Shown here in pieces: positions 17,511 through 27,083 of a stretch of 64,000 nt of DNA. The stretch comes from JAJZVS01 sp963708095 (GTDB taxonomy: Bacteria; Pseudomonadota; Alphaproteobacteria; Acetobacterales; Acetobacteraceae). The notes under the pieces were generated by a model. The model was not told where the DNA came from. It did no database searches and saw only the letters and a program-made list of their open reading frames with translations. Position numbers and translations under genes: made by a program. Position 1 is the first letter of the stretch. The number at the start of each line of letters is the position of its first letter. Where the stretch lies: assembly GCA_963708095.1 (NCBI GenBank), contig OY970182.1:2294001-2358000 (forward strand). Direction: 5' to 3'.

Positions 17511-17731
17511 GCGTGCCCCGAGGGATCGCTTGCCCTCATGCTGCTGAGTTCGCGACCGTGTCCTCGGGGGATGGAGGCAGCTGAAGCGCGCGCCCGGCGG
17601 CAAGACTCGACCGGAAGCCGAAAGCTCGGGCCCCATAATGGTGATGGGCCCGCTCTGCGCCCATCTCGGACGCTCAAGCGCTGTCAATGCTCGTCCGATG
17701 GCTGACATCCTCCTAAGTGTGGGTCCCTTCG

Positions 17732-19258
17732 TCACCATGACGACAAGAGCTCATCGAGCCGGGCGATAGCTTTGCGGACCTCCGATCTGCCAATCTGTGT
17801 GCTGCCGTCCCCGGTCAGGTCCAGGCAGAGCAGCAGGAGAGTGCGCAACTTCGCCGCGCTAATCCCGAGCGGGCGCGAAAGGCCAGTCACGGCTAACGCC
17901 GCCGTGCGTGCCTCGGCCGCGCTTGCCGGCGTCACATCCTCTCCATCCAACAACTGCCGCTGAAGCTGTGCGGCCGGGCCAGGCGCCTTCACATAGGCCC
18001 TGTCGGGTCCACCGAGGCGCTGTGTGAGCAGTTCCTTGCGACCAGGAGTTCCCTTTGTGTTGCCAATAAAGGAACGCAGATCCTGAGGGCTCATTCCGGC
18101 CTTGGCAGCGAAATAGCGCATTGGCACCCACTCGTTTGCCGGCATGTCGACGGCGGTGCGCAAGTAGTCGACTGGATCAGCTTGCAGTGCGTCCTTTAGG
18201 AAATCGCGGCGGAGATCGTCGCGCGTGACGCTTCCCTTTCTGACGGTCACCGGCGAGGCGGCCTTCACGTCGCCGATTAGGCGCAAGGCAGGTGCGCCCG
18301 CGTGGTCCCTGAACTCCCCTTCCTTCACGAGAGTCAGGCGCTGAATGATGTCGTCGCTTAGCTCGATCGAGGTCTGACCGTCGGTCAGCTTGCCGTCGGA
18401 AAGGTCGGCGATCATCGCGCGTTCCGGACCGAGCTCAAGCAGTCGTCGGACCATAGGCAAGATGTTCTCGCGGGTCTTGGCGTCGCGCTCGTCTAGGATT
18501 ACGCGGAGGTCAGCGTATGAAATACGCCGGGACGTTCCAGGGTAGCGGTAAAAGATATCCCCCTCCTTGATTTCGCCACTCCCGCCGTCGTTCTTGGTTG
18601 CGATGATTGGACGGCTCGGGTGGCGCTCGACGTGGAGAACCCCAATCATCTTGCCGCCGATCTCGAAGGCCGTCTTCTGAAACCGGGGTGTGGGGTCGAA
18701 AGCACTGCGGAGCCGTGTCGCGATCTCTCCGATATCCGTTCTGGCAAACTCATCGCTCGCCAGCCCAACCACCTTGCAAGTTCCTGCTGCGTCCTTGTCG
18801 GCGATTCCGAAGAACACATAGCCGCCCCGATTGTTGGCCAGGGCTGCAACAGCACGGAGCCACGCTGCAGCATTTCTAAGGCTGAAGCTCTGTTTGCACT
18901 CGGCCGTATCCGTCTCACCCGCGGTCAACCGCCAGTCGCCTGCATGGTCCTTTGCACACATAACGGCCAGAACGGATCTAGAGATCGGGTCTGTCTCGTC
19001 GCCAGTCGATGCGATGACGACACCGGGCACATCTGTAGATGGACTACGTTCGGCGAGGAAGATGTTGAGTTCCTCGTCCGTCGCTGCCTGGATTGCCGCC
19101 GAATCGCTGTAGCTCCCGTCGCCGATATTGGAGATGCGACCGGAGTTTACCGGCCGGTCAGGGCGGTTGAAGAAGAACTGGATGTCGGTGTTCTTAATTC
19201 CCCGCGCGATCATAGCCTTGATCAGCGCAATCTCCTGATCTGTGATCGTACGGGCCAT
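17732..19258 (-). CDS. AlbA_2 (Schlafen-type) domain protein, putative defence/regulatory ATPase-like
   Basis: This 508-residue protein has an N-terminal helix-turn-helix-like segment (ITDQEIALIKAMIARGIKNT). An AlbA_2/Schlafen-type domain spans about residues 110-250, with AECKQSFSLRNAAAWLRAVA followed by ALANNRGGYVFFGIADKD and the closing EGDIFYRYPGTSRRISYADL. The C-terminal half is unrecognised apart from a two-helix end. Such proteins bind nucleic acid or nucleotides and are frequent on mobile elements, sometimes as defence genes. ATG 19258 has AAGGTG nine bases upstream; GTG 19270 is the other option. It is a single gene, convergent with nothing close by. Confidence 0.75.
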   Translation of the reverse strand: MARTITDQEIALIKAMIARGIKNTDIQFFFNRPDRPVNSGRISNIGDGSYSDSAAIQAATDEELNIFLAERSPSTDVPGVVIASTGDETDPISRSVLAVMCAKDHAGDWRLTAGETDTAECKQSFSLRNAAAWLRAVAALANNRGGYVFFGIADKDAAGTCKVVGLASDEFARTDIGEIATRLRSAFDPTPRFQKTAFEIGGKMIGVLHVERHPSRPIIATKNDGGSGEIKEGDIFYRYPGTSRRISYADLRVILDERDAKTRENILPMVRRLLELGPERAMIADLSDGKLTDGQTSIELSDDIIQRLTLVKEGEFRDHAGAPALRLIGDVKAASPVTVRKGSVTRDDLRRDFLKDALQADPVDYLRTAVDMPANEWVPMRYFAAKAGMSPQDLRSFIGNTKGTPGRKELLTQRLGGPDRAYVKAPGPAAQLQRQLLDGEDVTPASAAEARTAALAVTGLSRPLGISAAKLRTLLLLCLDLTGDGSTQIGRSEVRKAIARLDELLSSW

Positions 19259-19744
19259 GCATACAGTCACCTTCGAACCATTGGGGCCCGCCCAGCCAAC
19301 ACCGCCGCATGCCGCCTGCGTTTCGAAACGCTAAGCGAGAGACGCATCGACAGGATTGGGGTCTCCTCGGCGGGAGGGTCTGCTTCCTTTGTGTCTGTTC
19401 ATCATACACTTATCGATCGTTAGGCCGCGAATCGATCATGCAACCTACGCTAGATGGACTGGGCGTCTAGTCTACAGCGTTTGATGACCAAGACCAGTAC
19501 GCCGAGGGTGAGGTTCCGCTTCTCCGCACTACAGAACCCAAACCAGACCGGCTGCTCCCGACCAACTCCAGTCCCTTGCGTAGTACGCGATCGTGTACCA
19601 CGGGTGGGGGTCAGGAGGCGACGCTGGCCGAGGGGGCGGAGACCGGACCCACTCTGCCGCGACACGGCGCGCGCGACAGCCCGCCGTGGGACGCGCGAAC
19701 GCGCGTCCGCGCGGCCCGAACCCCACCCGTTCAGGAGGCACACC

Positions 19745-20414
19745 GTGAAGATCATCGCACTCGCCGCGGCGAAAGGCGGCGTCGGCAAGAGCACCCTTTC
19801 CGCCGCGCTGTCCGTCGCCGCCGCCGCCGACCGGCCCGGCGCCAGGGTCGGCGTCGTCGACCTCGACCCGCAGGGCTCGCTCACCCGCTGGTGGAACGCC
19901 CGCGCTCTGCCTGCCCCGCTCCTCCTCCCGCTGGCGCCCGAGGGGCTCGCCCGGGCGCGCGCCACGCTCCGCGGCGAGCGCCTCGACCTGCTGGTGCTCG
20001 ACTGCCCGCCCGGCTTCTCCTCCATCCTGGAGCGGGCGGTCGCCGCCGCCGACCTGGTGCTGGTGCCGACCGGGCCGGGCGAGCTGGACCTGGCCGCCGT
20101 CGCCTCGACCGCGGCGATGGCGGAGCGGGCGGGCACGCCGTTCCGGTTCGTGCTGAACCGCGCGGTGTTCCGGAGCCGCCTGGCCGGGAGTGCGGTGGCG
20201 GCGCTGCGCGAGCGCGGCCACCTGCTGGCGGCGCCGGTGCACCAGCGGGTGGCGATCGCCGCGGCGATGGCGGGCGGGCGCACGGCGCTGGAGACCGAGC
20301 CGGGCGGCCGCGGCGCGCGAGCTGGCGGCGCTGTTGGAGGCCGTGCGGGAGGCGCTCGCCGGACGGTCGATGTGGCTCCGCCTCAGGACCCTGTACGCGG
20401 GGAAGCTCATATGA
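19745..20414 (+). CDS. parA: ParA-family partition ATPase, frameshifted near its end
   Basis: GTG 19745 follows a perfect AGGAGG site. The Walker A deviant motif AAKGGVGKSTLSAALSV, the VDLDPQGSLTRWW switch and LLVLDCPPGFSS identify a short (type Ib-like) ParA that segregates plasmid-like replicons. From about 20305 the ParA frame turns into Gly/Arg/Ala low-complexity sequence, whereas another frame continues with a plausible ParA C-terminus (ARELAALLEAVREALAGRSM) and stops at TGA 20412-20414. That stop overlaps the ATG of the next gene as ATGA. A one- or two-base indel in the GC-rich run at about 20305-20320, real or a sequencing error, explains both facts. As written, ParA is fused in frame to its partner. 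Confidence 0.8.
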
Positions 20415-20638
20415 CCCGCGGCCGACGGTCGGGCGGCCCGCTGGTGAGCCGCAAGGGGGAGGCGAGGCCGCCGGCCGAGCCGGCGGTCAGGGTGCGCCGG
20501 CCCGCCCGCGGGCGGCGCGTCGGCGCCACCCTGGCGACGGAGCTGCACGTCCGGTTCAAGGCCCACGTGGCGCGGGAGGGCATCACCGGCGAGCGGGCGA
20601 TCGCCGACGCGATCGAGCGGCTCCTGAGGGGCGGCTGA
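20411..20638 (+). CDS. Small ParA partner (putative ribbon-helix-helix/ParG-like)
   Basis: A 75-residue basic protein starting MTRGRRSGGPLVSRKGEARP and ending LATELHVRFKAHVAREGITG then ERAIADAIERLLRGG. The C-terminal part has the strand-helix-helix look of ribbon-helix-helix DNA-binding partners that bind parS/operator sites. The ATG overlaps the restored parA stop (ATGA), the usual coupling for parA-partner pairs. In the sequence as given it is also the tail of the fused ParA frame. Confidence 0.65.
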   Translation: MTRGRRSGGPLVSRKGEARPPAEPAVRVRRPARGRRVGATLATELHVRFKAHVAREGITGERAIADAIERLLRGG

Positions 20639-20890
20639 CCGGCGGGTGTCGGCCGGCCGCTCGGAGCCCGAGCGTTGGCACGGCGCCGGCTTGAATGGAC
20701 GGGAAGGAGGCTGTCCGTATCATTGACAATCAGCGCGCTGAAGCGGACGTTCACGTCTGCACGGCCTAGTAGCAGCTTTCGATCCTAGGCACGAGTTTCC
20801 GCTAGTACACGTCTGGCGAAAGACGTCGCAGGACAATCGCGCACAACGAGTCTTTACTCCGCCTCTCTGTCGCGTTGTTGTCTTTCCCCG

Positions 20891-21091
20891 TTACGTTTTG
20901 TGAGTGCCGGTAGGGTGCCGGCAAATCACACTCCGCACTGGGCCTGACATCAAGTTGCAGAAATCCGCCTCGAGCTGATCACGCTCCTTGTTCGTCTTGA
21001 ACTTTTTCCTCCAGTCCCCCCATTGATACACCAAGTCCAGTCGAGGCTCACCGACGTTGTCGAGCCAAGGCATCGGTTTGCGAGGAATCAC
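20891..21091 (-). CDS. Small protein coupled to the AAA+ ATPase
   Basis: A 66-residue frame starting GTG 21091, which overlaps the ATPase stop as GTGA. It reads MIPRKPMPWLDNVGEPRLDL and then VYQWGDWRKKFKTNKERDQL, with a Trp-rich middle and charged C-terminus. I do not recognise it. The four-base overlap and protein-like composition are the only support. If real, it is a co-translated partner of the ATPase. Confidence 0.45.
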   Translation of the reverse strand: MIPRKPMPWLDNVGEPRLDLVYQWGDWRKKFKTNKERDQLEADFCNLMSGPVRSVICRHPTGTHKT

Positions 21092-24000
21092 CCAGCAATT
21101 CGTGCTGCCTCTGCCAGCACATCACGCCCGCGCGTTGCATAGTCCGCGAGGTTGATCTCGGACTTGAAGCGGTCATGCTGGCATTGGCGGACGCGTCGCA
21201 TCTCGACCCGCATCCCTGGCAGATCGGGATCGCCGTTTCGTATCGCCTCTCGAAGGCGCCCATTGAGCTGCCTCAGATTCGAGTATGAAAGAAGTCCACT
21301 GAACTCAGCGAACATGTCTAGGAATCGAATGTCGGAGTTTGCCGAAACTTCGGACTTCAACTTGGCGTTCCATTCCCTTAAGCGGAGCGTGAGTTTTTCC
21401 TGGGTATAATCAGGCAGCCCGTTCGATCGCGGCAAGACATGGTTCAGCAGCAAGTGGGCCCGCGCCGGAAGGTCCGGGTAGATCACGAGGAAGCTGTCAT
21501 CAATCCGGCCCGACCGCTTCGCGGCGGAGTTGATCCGTTCAAAGTAATTGGTGCCAATGATGAAGATGAACTCATTCTTCTTCGCCGCATCCCGGAAATC
21601 CTGAAGTTTTGTCAGAAAGCTCGGTGTCAGGAAAGAGAACACGCTGCGCTCTGCTGTGCTGGTGTCCGTCCTGTCTCTGATCAATTCGTCTATCTCATCA
21701 AAGAAGTACACGATTCGGCTGCCCGCGGTCAGAGCTTCGAAAATCTCCTGAGAGCGGGCTTCGATGCCCTGGTCGCCGCGGGCAAGGAAGTCGGCCGGGC
21801 TGAGTGAGATGAGCGGCCAGCCCAGTTCCGCGGCGATCGCTTTTGCCAGTGTCGTCTTGGAACCGCCCGGCGGGCCATACAGGATTGTAGACCAGAACGA
21901 GATCCTTGGGTCTTCCATGGGGTCCGGCAGCCATGGCCCTTCGCTGAGTTGCAGCAGCTTGTGGGGTTCCAGAAGATCCAGCAGTCGCCCAGTCACAGGC
22001 TGCCGAGCCTCGACGTCCTCAAGCGCCTCCAGATCAGTCGGTTCGAGCTCCAAAAGCCTATTTTTATCGCTTGGCAAATGTGAGACGAATTTGTCCCGGA
22101 GCATGGAGTTAATCCGCAGCTGCTGTATCTCGCGGAAACCAACCAGGAATTCGATTGCCACGGCTGCGAGCCACGAGTGAATACGCCCGGGCTCATGCGC
22201 ACGTTCGGAGCACCAGCCGTAGAGTTGCTGTCGGCGCGTCCCCGGGCCCGGCGCGCGCAAAGCAGGGGGCTTTGGGAAGGACTGAATGCTACCCGCGAGC
22301 CATCTGAAGAACCGATCGACTGCCCCGAATACCGGTTCCAGGGCGAGCGCGACCTCTTCCCTGCTCGCCCCGAAACGCTCGGGGTTGTTCAACAGCATAG
22401 CAGCAGCTGACACGATGCTGAGCGCCGTCTCTACGCTCTGCGGATAGGAGACGTTGCCGACGGCGTCCCATCGGAACGGCTGCGTGCAGTCCCAGGTGCC
22501 ATTCCTTTTCTGCGCCTTGCACACGGTATGCAGCGCGCCGCGGATCACCTCGAAGCGAACATCCGGGCTTATGCGACACACGACTCGGGCCGCTTGTGCC
22601 AGCTCTCCGGCGTCCAGTTCGATCATCGCGCTGCTTGAGGCATGGGCGAGTTGGCGCTCCATCAGGATCCCGGCCCACTCCGCCCCAGTTCGCGCTACCG
22701 ACTCAGCCCTGGTTTCCACATTGTGGATGTCCTCGTTTTTACCTCCAAACAGGCTGATAAGCGCAGCAGAGCTTGCGGTAGGCAAGGCAGCGAACTCTCG
22801 GAAAATGTCCAGCACGCCCGTCAGGTAGCGGTTGAATTCCTTCAGAACTTCGACTGCCGTGGCGCAGGCTTCGCTTTGCCGCCGCCAATGTCGCTCAAGA
22901 GCATCGTATACTTCGGACGGGTATCGCCTCCCCTCAAACAGCGCACACTGGGTGGATGTCCAGTAGTCTTCATTGCAGATCCATCCGGGCAAACCATCCT
23001 TTGCTGCGCCCTTCAAGCTGGGGGCCGAGGTATTCTTCTTCAGAGCGTCGATAGAGCGGTGTAACTGCATTACCCGGTCTTGAATGTTCGTTGCGACTAC
23101 GAGATTTCCCCTTGCGGCACCCTCAAGTTCTTTGGCTTCGGATTGGCACTCACTCCCGTTGATGGCGCGGGCCAACGCTTGGCAAATTAGGTCGCCGAAA
23201 TTCGCGTTGTCAGCTGCCGTATCTCGCAGGATAGGATCCTGCTCCCACGCCTTGTACATCTTTGGGAGGGAATTATCGAGGCATAATTCCCTCAGGCGGG
23301 CGCGGATGGTACGGACTAGGTTTTTGACTTGATAGCGGTATCCGGCATCGAACAGTTTCTGGGAAAGCAGACCGTCATCCGCGAGTTGGCGGACCACAGT
23401 TCTTTGGGTCTCCACGTCCTGCAGTTTGCCAAGAATTTGGAGCAGTTGCTGGAACCGTTTCCGTCGACGCTGAAAGACATCGAGAACCATCTCAAGTGCG
23501 TCGATGCATTTCCCTGTGAGGAAGGCCGTGCTCGGACAATCGGTCGTGGCGAGGTTGGGCTGATCGCCGACCGAGCCACGGCGCAGGTTCAGGAACCATA
23601 GCACGACTAATAGGGAGTTCCACCAAACGGGTCGGTAGATCTCACGGGATGGCGCCACGGCTCGCAGAGACTGTGCTGCGGTAAATGGGTAGAGGCGCTC
23701 GAATAATGGGGAATTCGGTACGTTCTTAGCTTGGGCCAGCCAGCTCAGGCTGTTGTCGATTGTTCCCCGGAGCTTTTTTGGACCCCGCGAGGCTCGAGGT
23801 CCCGAAGCGCGTCAGGATCGATATGCTGGAATGGAAGCTCTTTGCTTTCTTGGACACTAGTCTGGAAGCGCCTGACCGCAGGCAAGAGCCTTTGCAGGGC
23901 GGCGACGCACTGGGCAGATGTGGTGACGTGCTCGACCGAGCCACCGCCCGCGACGAGGTCGCTGTTCTGCTGGGTTCGGCTTATGCTGGGAATGAAGACG

Positions 24001-24164
24001 AGTGTGGCATCGTGCGTTATGGCACATTCCGAGAGCGTCGCGGCGCTCAGCAGGCAAAGCCGTTCACTCGCCCTTATGGTCGCAGTGATCCGCCCTATTT
24101 CCGATACAGGCGACCAGGTGCCTGAGTGGACGGGCTCGTGCGCCGGTACATCGCCAACAGCCAT
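21088..24164 (-). CDS. Large AAA+ ATPase of unknown role, with a frameshift near the N-terminus
   Basis: Two overlapping frames form one gene of about 1,025 residues. The N-terminal part starts at ATG 24164 (site GGGAAGGGAACG upstream) and runs to about 23775. The remainder continues one frame back and stops at 21088; the shift lies in a run of six A on the coding strand (about 23774-23779). The C-terminal third is a classic AAA+ module: GPPGGSKTTLAKAIAAELGW (Walker A), RIVYFFDEIDELI (Walker B) and IGTNYFERINSAAKRSGRID with the second-region-of-homology arginines. A hydrophobic stretch (VWWNSLLVVLWFLNL) lies just after the shift. The middle has NGTWDCTQPFRWDAVGN-type segments reminiscent of alpha/alpha-toroid repeats. 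A defence or quality-control function is possible but unproven. Confidence 0.75.
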
Positions 24165-24735
24165 CGCGTTCCCTTCCCAGAAGTCTGGCTTTTTGTGATG
24201 GGAACGTGCCCCCGTTCGAACGTTCCTAGATGCCTTGGCCGTTTCAGCTCATTTTGCTCAGACCGTCGGAGGTCCTTCGCCTACTGCTCGACAGAATGGT
24301 TCTTCCTCTGGCGCTTGACAACCACACAGCGGATCTTGCTACCGGACCAGTACTCCTTGATCAAATCATTCGGGTTGGTACGATCGGAACTGACACGAGT
24401 GCCAAACAAGGCTGCGCCGATGGCCCTATTTGGAGTGCCGGATGACCGTTATCCACCCCAGTCAGGAAAGGCGCATGGGGCAATGTCCGCTTTTGGGGAG
24501 GCGCGCGATGCGGTCGAACGACCGCCATGGCGCATAGCAGTCGCCCTGAGGGTTTGGCCGACGGTCAACTCCGGGTCCCGAGCGGCCATCGGTCGGGCCA
24601 CTGGCACGGTCCGGCCGGCAACAAGCTGCCCGCGCACCAGCCGACGGCAAAAAAAACAGGCGGGGGGAGAGGCGCCGACGCGCCTCTCCCCCTGCCTGTC
24701 CCCAGCACCCGTTCGTCCCTGGTGATCCCGTGCTT
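24165..24735. other. Region upstream of the AAA+ gene; possible gene fragment
   Basis: About 570 bases. Most holds nothing recognisable. On the reverse strand, an open stretch ending at a TAG (24281-24283) reads RAIGAALFGTRVSSDRTNPN then DLIKEYWSGSKIRCVVVKRQ, which looks protein-like but has no good start; it may be a fragment of a gene that preceded the ATPase. Confidence 0.3.
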
Positions 24736-24934
24736 TCAACCTGGCGCCTGGGCAGGCATCGCAGCGCCCAGCCGGCGGCACCACCGCCAGAACCACCAGA
24801 TGGCGGCCGCGGTGATGAGGGTATCCAGCCCCAGCCCGAAGTGCAGGCGCACCTCCGCATCGAGCAGCGCCAGCAGCAGCACCGCGCCGACCGCGACCTT
24901 CGCGGCGGCGGGCAGGTCGAACCCCCTCCGGCCG

Positions 24935-26220
24935 CAGGGCTGTCCGGGGAAAATCAAGCATAGGCGAACCCGAGTTGTCCGGCTGGTGGATGATTTTGTG
25001 CTCTGGCCGGATTGACGGGAGGTGGTCGTTCGATGGTGCCGAGGTCGCGGCGCTCGAACAGGCAGCTTGCGACGAGTTCGGTGAAGCGCAGGACCGGCAT
25101 GCTGACGCGATGCCTGCGGGCGGCGAGACGCAGCAGGGCATAGGCGATCAGGGCGGCGTAGATCTGCAGCCGGATGGCGTTGGGATTGTTGCCGAGGAAG
25201 CGGCGGATGCGCAGGTTCTGCTTGAGCCAGCGGAACAGCAACTCGATCTGCCAGCGGCCTTTGTAGAGGGCTGCGATGGCCAGCGCGGAACGGTCGCAGT
25301 CGTTGGTCAGCAACGTAATCGTGCTGCCGTCCTGGCGCCTGACGCGCACCCGGCGTAGCCGGATGGGCAGGCGCGAATCGCCCTTGCTGGCGAAGCGCAC
25401 CTCGGCATCCTCGGTGACGGTGAAGCCGTCGCCGGCGGTCTCCTCACAGGGGCGGAGCGTGACCTGCTCGAGGCGCATGTTGATCTTGGGGCGGGTGACG
25501 AAGCTGGCGCCGGCGGCATCGATGGCGTGCCACCAGCCGTAGTGGCAGTATCCCTTGTCGAAGGTGTAGGTTGCACCCGGGTCGATCGCGACCGTGCGGC
25601 CGATCTGCGCATCGTTGACGGTGGCATCCGTGATGTCGAGCACGCGCGGGCAGTCGCGCGCGGGATCGAACACGATGTGCAGCTTGAGGCCGCGGATGCG
25701 GCCGTTGCAGGTAGCCCAGGAGCAGAGGGTGCCGAGCGGGATCGGGGTCGAGTTGATCACCCGCACCACCTCGCGGCCCTCGCGGCGGGTCCGCGGGTCG
25801 AGTTGCATGGCGAGGCCGGCGAAGACCTCGGCGAACACCGCCGGCGGGCGCCGGCGGTTGGCGTCAGCCAAGGTCGAGCGCGCCAGTTTGCCGCCGCCGA
25901 GATGATAGTGATGCTGACGGTAAGCGTTCCACTCCACCGCCAGGCCACGCAGGCTGGTGGCCGCGGCGAACTGCGCGAAGATCAGCGCCAGCAGATGATC
26001 GCCGCTGTCGAACGATTTGTCGTAGGCCTCGCCGCGATGCCGCGCCGAGATCGCCTTGACCTGACGGCGATCAAGGGGTGCCAACAAACTGGCGAAGATG
26101 GTAGGTTTGAACCGCATGCCCCGTCCCCCATTCTGAGTCTCGCAAACACAGAATAGCGGATAAAACCGCCTCAGACGGGGCATGCAGCCAAAAGCCTCAC
26201 GCTTTCCCCGGACAGCCCTG
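24935..26220 (-). mobile_element. IS4-family insertion sequence (1,286 bp)
   Basis: Perfect 18-bp terminal inverted repeats CAGGGCTGTCCGGGGAAA (24935-24952 and 26203-26220 inverted) are flanked by a 9-base target duplication CTCCGGCCG (24926-24934 and 26221-26229). The intact ends and target duplication indicate a recent simple insertion. Confidence 0.92.
24954..26117 (-). CDS. IS4-family transposase, first catalytic Asp apparently replaced
   Basis: This 387-residue protein starts MRFKPTIFASLLAPLDRRQV (DUF4372-type N-terminus). DDE-fold landmarks are VRVINSTPIPLG (normally a DST motif carrying the first Asp), TYTFDKGYCHYGWW (second Asp) and the Y-R-E-K signature YKGRWQIELLFRWLKQNLRI (Glu). 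In the first motif the catalytic Asp appears as Asn, which would inactivate the enzyme, so this copy may have been mobilised in trans or mutated after insertion. That alignment is from memory and should be checked. The gene fills the element. Confidence 0.85.
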   Translation of the reverse strand: MRFKPTIFASLLAPLDRRQVKAISARHRGEAYDKSFDSGDHLLALIFAQFAAATSLRGLAVEWNAYRQHHYHLGGGKLARSTLADANRRRPPAVFAEVFAGLAMQLDPRTRREGREVVRVINSTPIPLGTLCSWATCNGRIRGLKLHIVFDPARDCPRVLDITDATVNDAQIGRTVAIDPGATYTFDKGYCHYGWWHAIDAAGASFVTRPKINMRLEQVTLRPCEETAGDGFTVTEDAEVRFASKGDSRLPIRLRRVRVRRQDGSTITLLTNDCDRSALAIAALYKGRWQIELLFRWLKQNLRIRRFLGNNPNAIRLQIYAALIAYALLRLAARRHRVSMPVLRFTELVASCLFERRDLGTIERPPPVNPARAQNHPPAGQLGFAYA

Positions 26221-26428
26221 CTCCGGCCGGGGCCGGGCGGCGGTTCCGGCCGCGTCCGCGCGGCCGTCCGGATGACGGCCCGCACGCCGCGCAGCGTCCG
26301 GCCGGGCATCGCCCCGCGCTGCGGCCGGTCGGAGAAGTCGACCACCGCGCCGGCCGACATCAGCGCCAGCACGACGTGGTCGGCGGCGTCCGCCACTGGC
26401 TCCCCCGGCCCGCCGCTGACCGTGATCT

Positions 26429-26878
26429 CTATTTCGTTGTCGTCCATGGTTGCTCTCCTCCCTCCGGCCCAGGGCCTGCACTGTCCGGGTTCGGTTGTTG
26501 GGGGGACCGGGGGGTCCCGCCTCCGCGGGGGCCCTCATCGGCGAAGTAGGCGTCCGCCGCCCAGCCGATCGCCTCGGTGAGCGCGGCGGCGGTGGCGGCG
26601 TTGATCGCGTTGCCGAGCCCCGGCCACCAGCCGACCAGCCACTGGCTCAGCCCCCGCCCGGCGGCCGCGGCGGAGAACGGCAGGATCAGCTTCGGCGCAA
26701 CGGCCCGGGGGTTGGGCGCGCCGTGCTGCTGGCCGATGGCGGCGACCATCGCGACCTGGATGGGCGTGATGACCGCGGCGTCGCTGCCCGGCGCCTGGGC
26801 GAGGCCCCCGCCGACCGCGGCGCACGCGGCGGCGGCGGTGTGGATCAGCCCGTGGATCTTCTCGGTCCTGGTGGCCAT
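26429..26878 (-). CDS. DUF697-like small membrane-associated protein
   Basis: A 149-residue protein starting MATRTEKIHGLIHTAAAACA. The pattern of a hydrophobic alanine/glycine-rich helix, then AVITPIQVAMVAAIGQQHGA and a second amphipathic/hydrophobic region (AAAAGRGLSQWLVGWWPGLG) resembles DUF697 domains, which accompany dynamin-like or GTPase proteins. GAGGAG lies upstream of ATG 26878. The C-terminal 30 residues are Pro/Gly-rich. Its stop lies 19 bases inside the next gene (the IS-split membrane protein). The function is unknown. Confidence 0.6.
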   Translation of the reverse strand: MATRTEKIHGLIHTAAAACAAVGGGLAQAPGSDAAVITPIQVAMVAAIGQQHGAPNPRAVAPKLILPFSAAAAGRGLSQWLVGWWPGLGNAINAATAAALTEAIGWAADAYFADEGPRGGGTPRSPQQPNPDSAGPGPEGGEQPWTTTK

Positions 26879-26973
26879 GCGGAATTGCTCCTCGTGGTGG
26901 AATGGACTGGCCTGAAGCTGCCCGCGGAAAAGAGAGGGAAAGGCGCGGCGGCGCCTTCCCCTGTCCCTCTCGT

Positions 26974-27020
26974 TCCGTCAGGCGCTCGGTTCCTCTACTT
27001 GCTCGACCTGCCGGCCCGGC
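26974..27020. repeat. Partial duplicate of the integrase gene 3' end
   Basis: 47 bases match 27080-27126 at all but three positions. The right copy encodes the last residues of the integrase (RQVEQVEEPGA). The left copy lies 106 bases downstream and is not translated. Confidence 0.8.
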
Positions 27021-27083
27021 CGGCCCGGCGGCGGGTTCCGGCGGCCCGCGCCGCGGCGCCCGCCCCCTCCCCCTCCCGGTCCG

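Larger units (their letters stand above)
16367..17675 (+). repeat. Long direct repeat, copy 1 (left end of tRNA-Lys element)
   Basis: About 1.3 kb that is highly similar to 32165-33465, including the tRNA 3' end, the 188-residue protein gene and the large hairpin. Similarity ends near GGACGCTC (about 17675) here and GGACATCC in the other copy. Confidence 0.85.
24736..26447 (-). pseudogene. Small membrane-protein gene split by an IS4 element
   Basis: The N-terminal part (26447 to 26221) reads MDDNEIEITVSGGPGEPVAD. The C-terminal part (24934 to 24736) reads DLPAAAKVAVGAVLLLALLD and LGLDTLITAAAIWWFWRWCR. Removing the IS and one 9-base target copy (1,295 bases) puts both halves in the same frame and gives a 138-residue protein with two hydrophobic helices. 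The original product was probably a small inner-membrane protein, maybe holin-like in size; no family is recognised. Its start overlaps the end of the DUF697-like gene, so they formed an operon. Confidence 0.75.

Noticed and set aside
17628..17653. Short GGGCCC inverted repeat around CATAATGGTGAT as a terminator
   Set aside because: Arms of only 6-7 bases, no T run, and the second copy (33424 onward) has lost the pairing.
23774..23779. Programmed -1 frameshift in the AAA+ gene
   Set aside because: Not excluded, but six A alone without a known stimulatory structure is weak; an indel or sequencing error is at least as likely, so I only note the frameshift.
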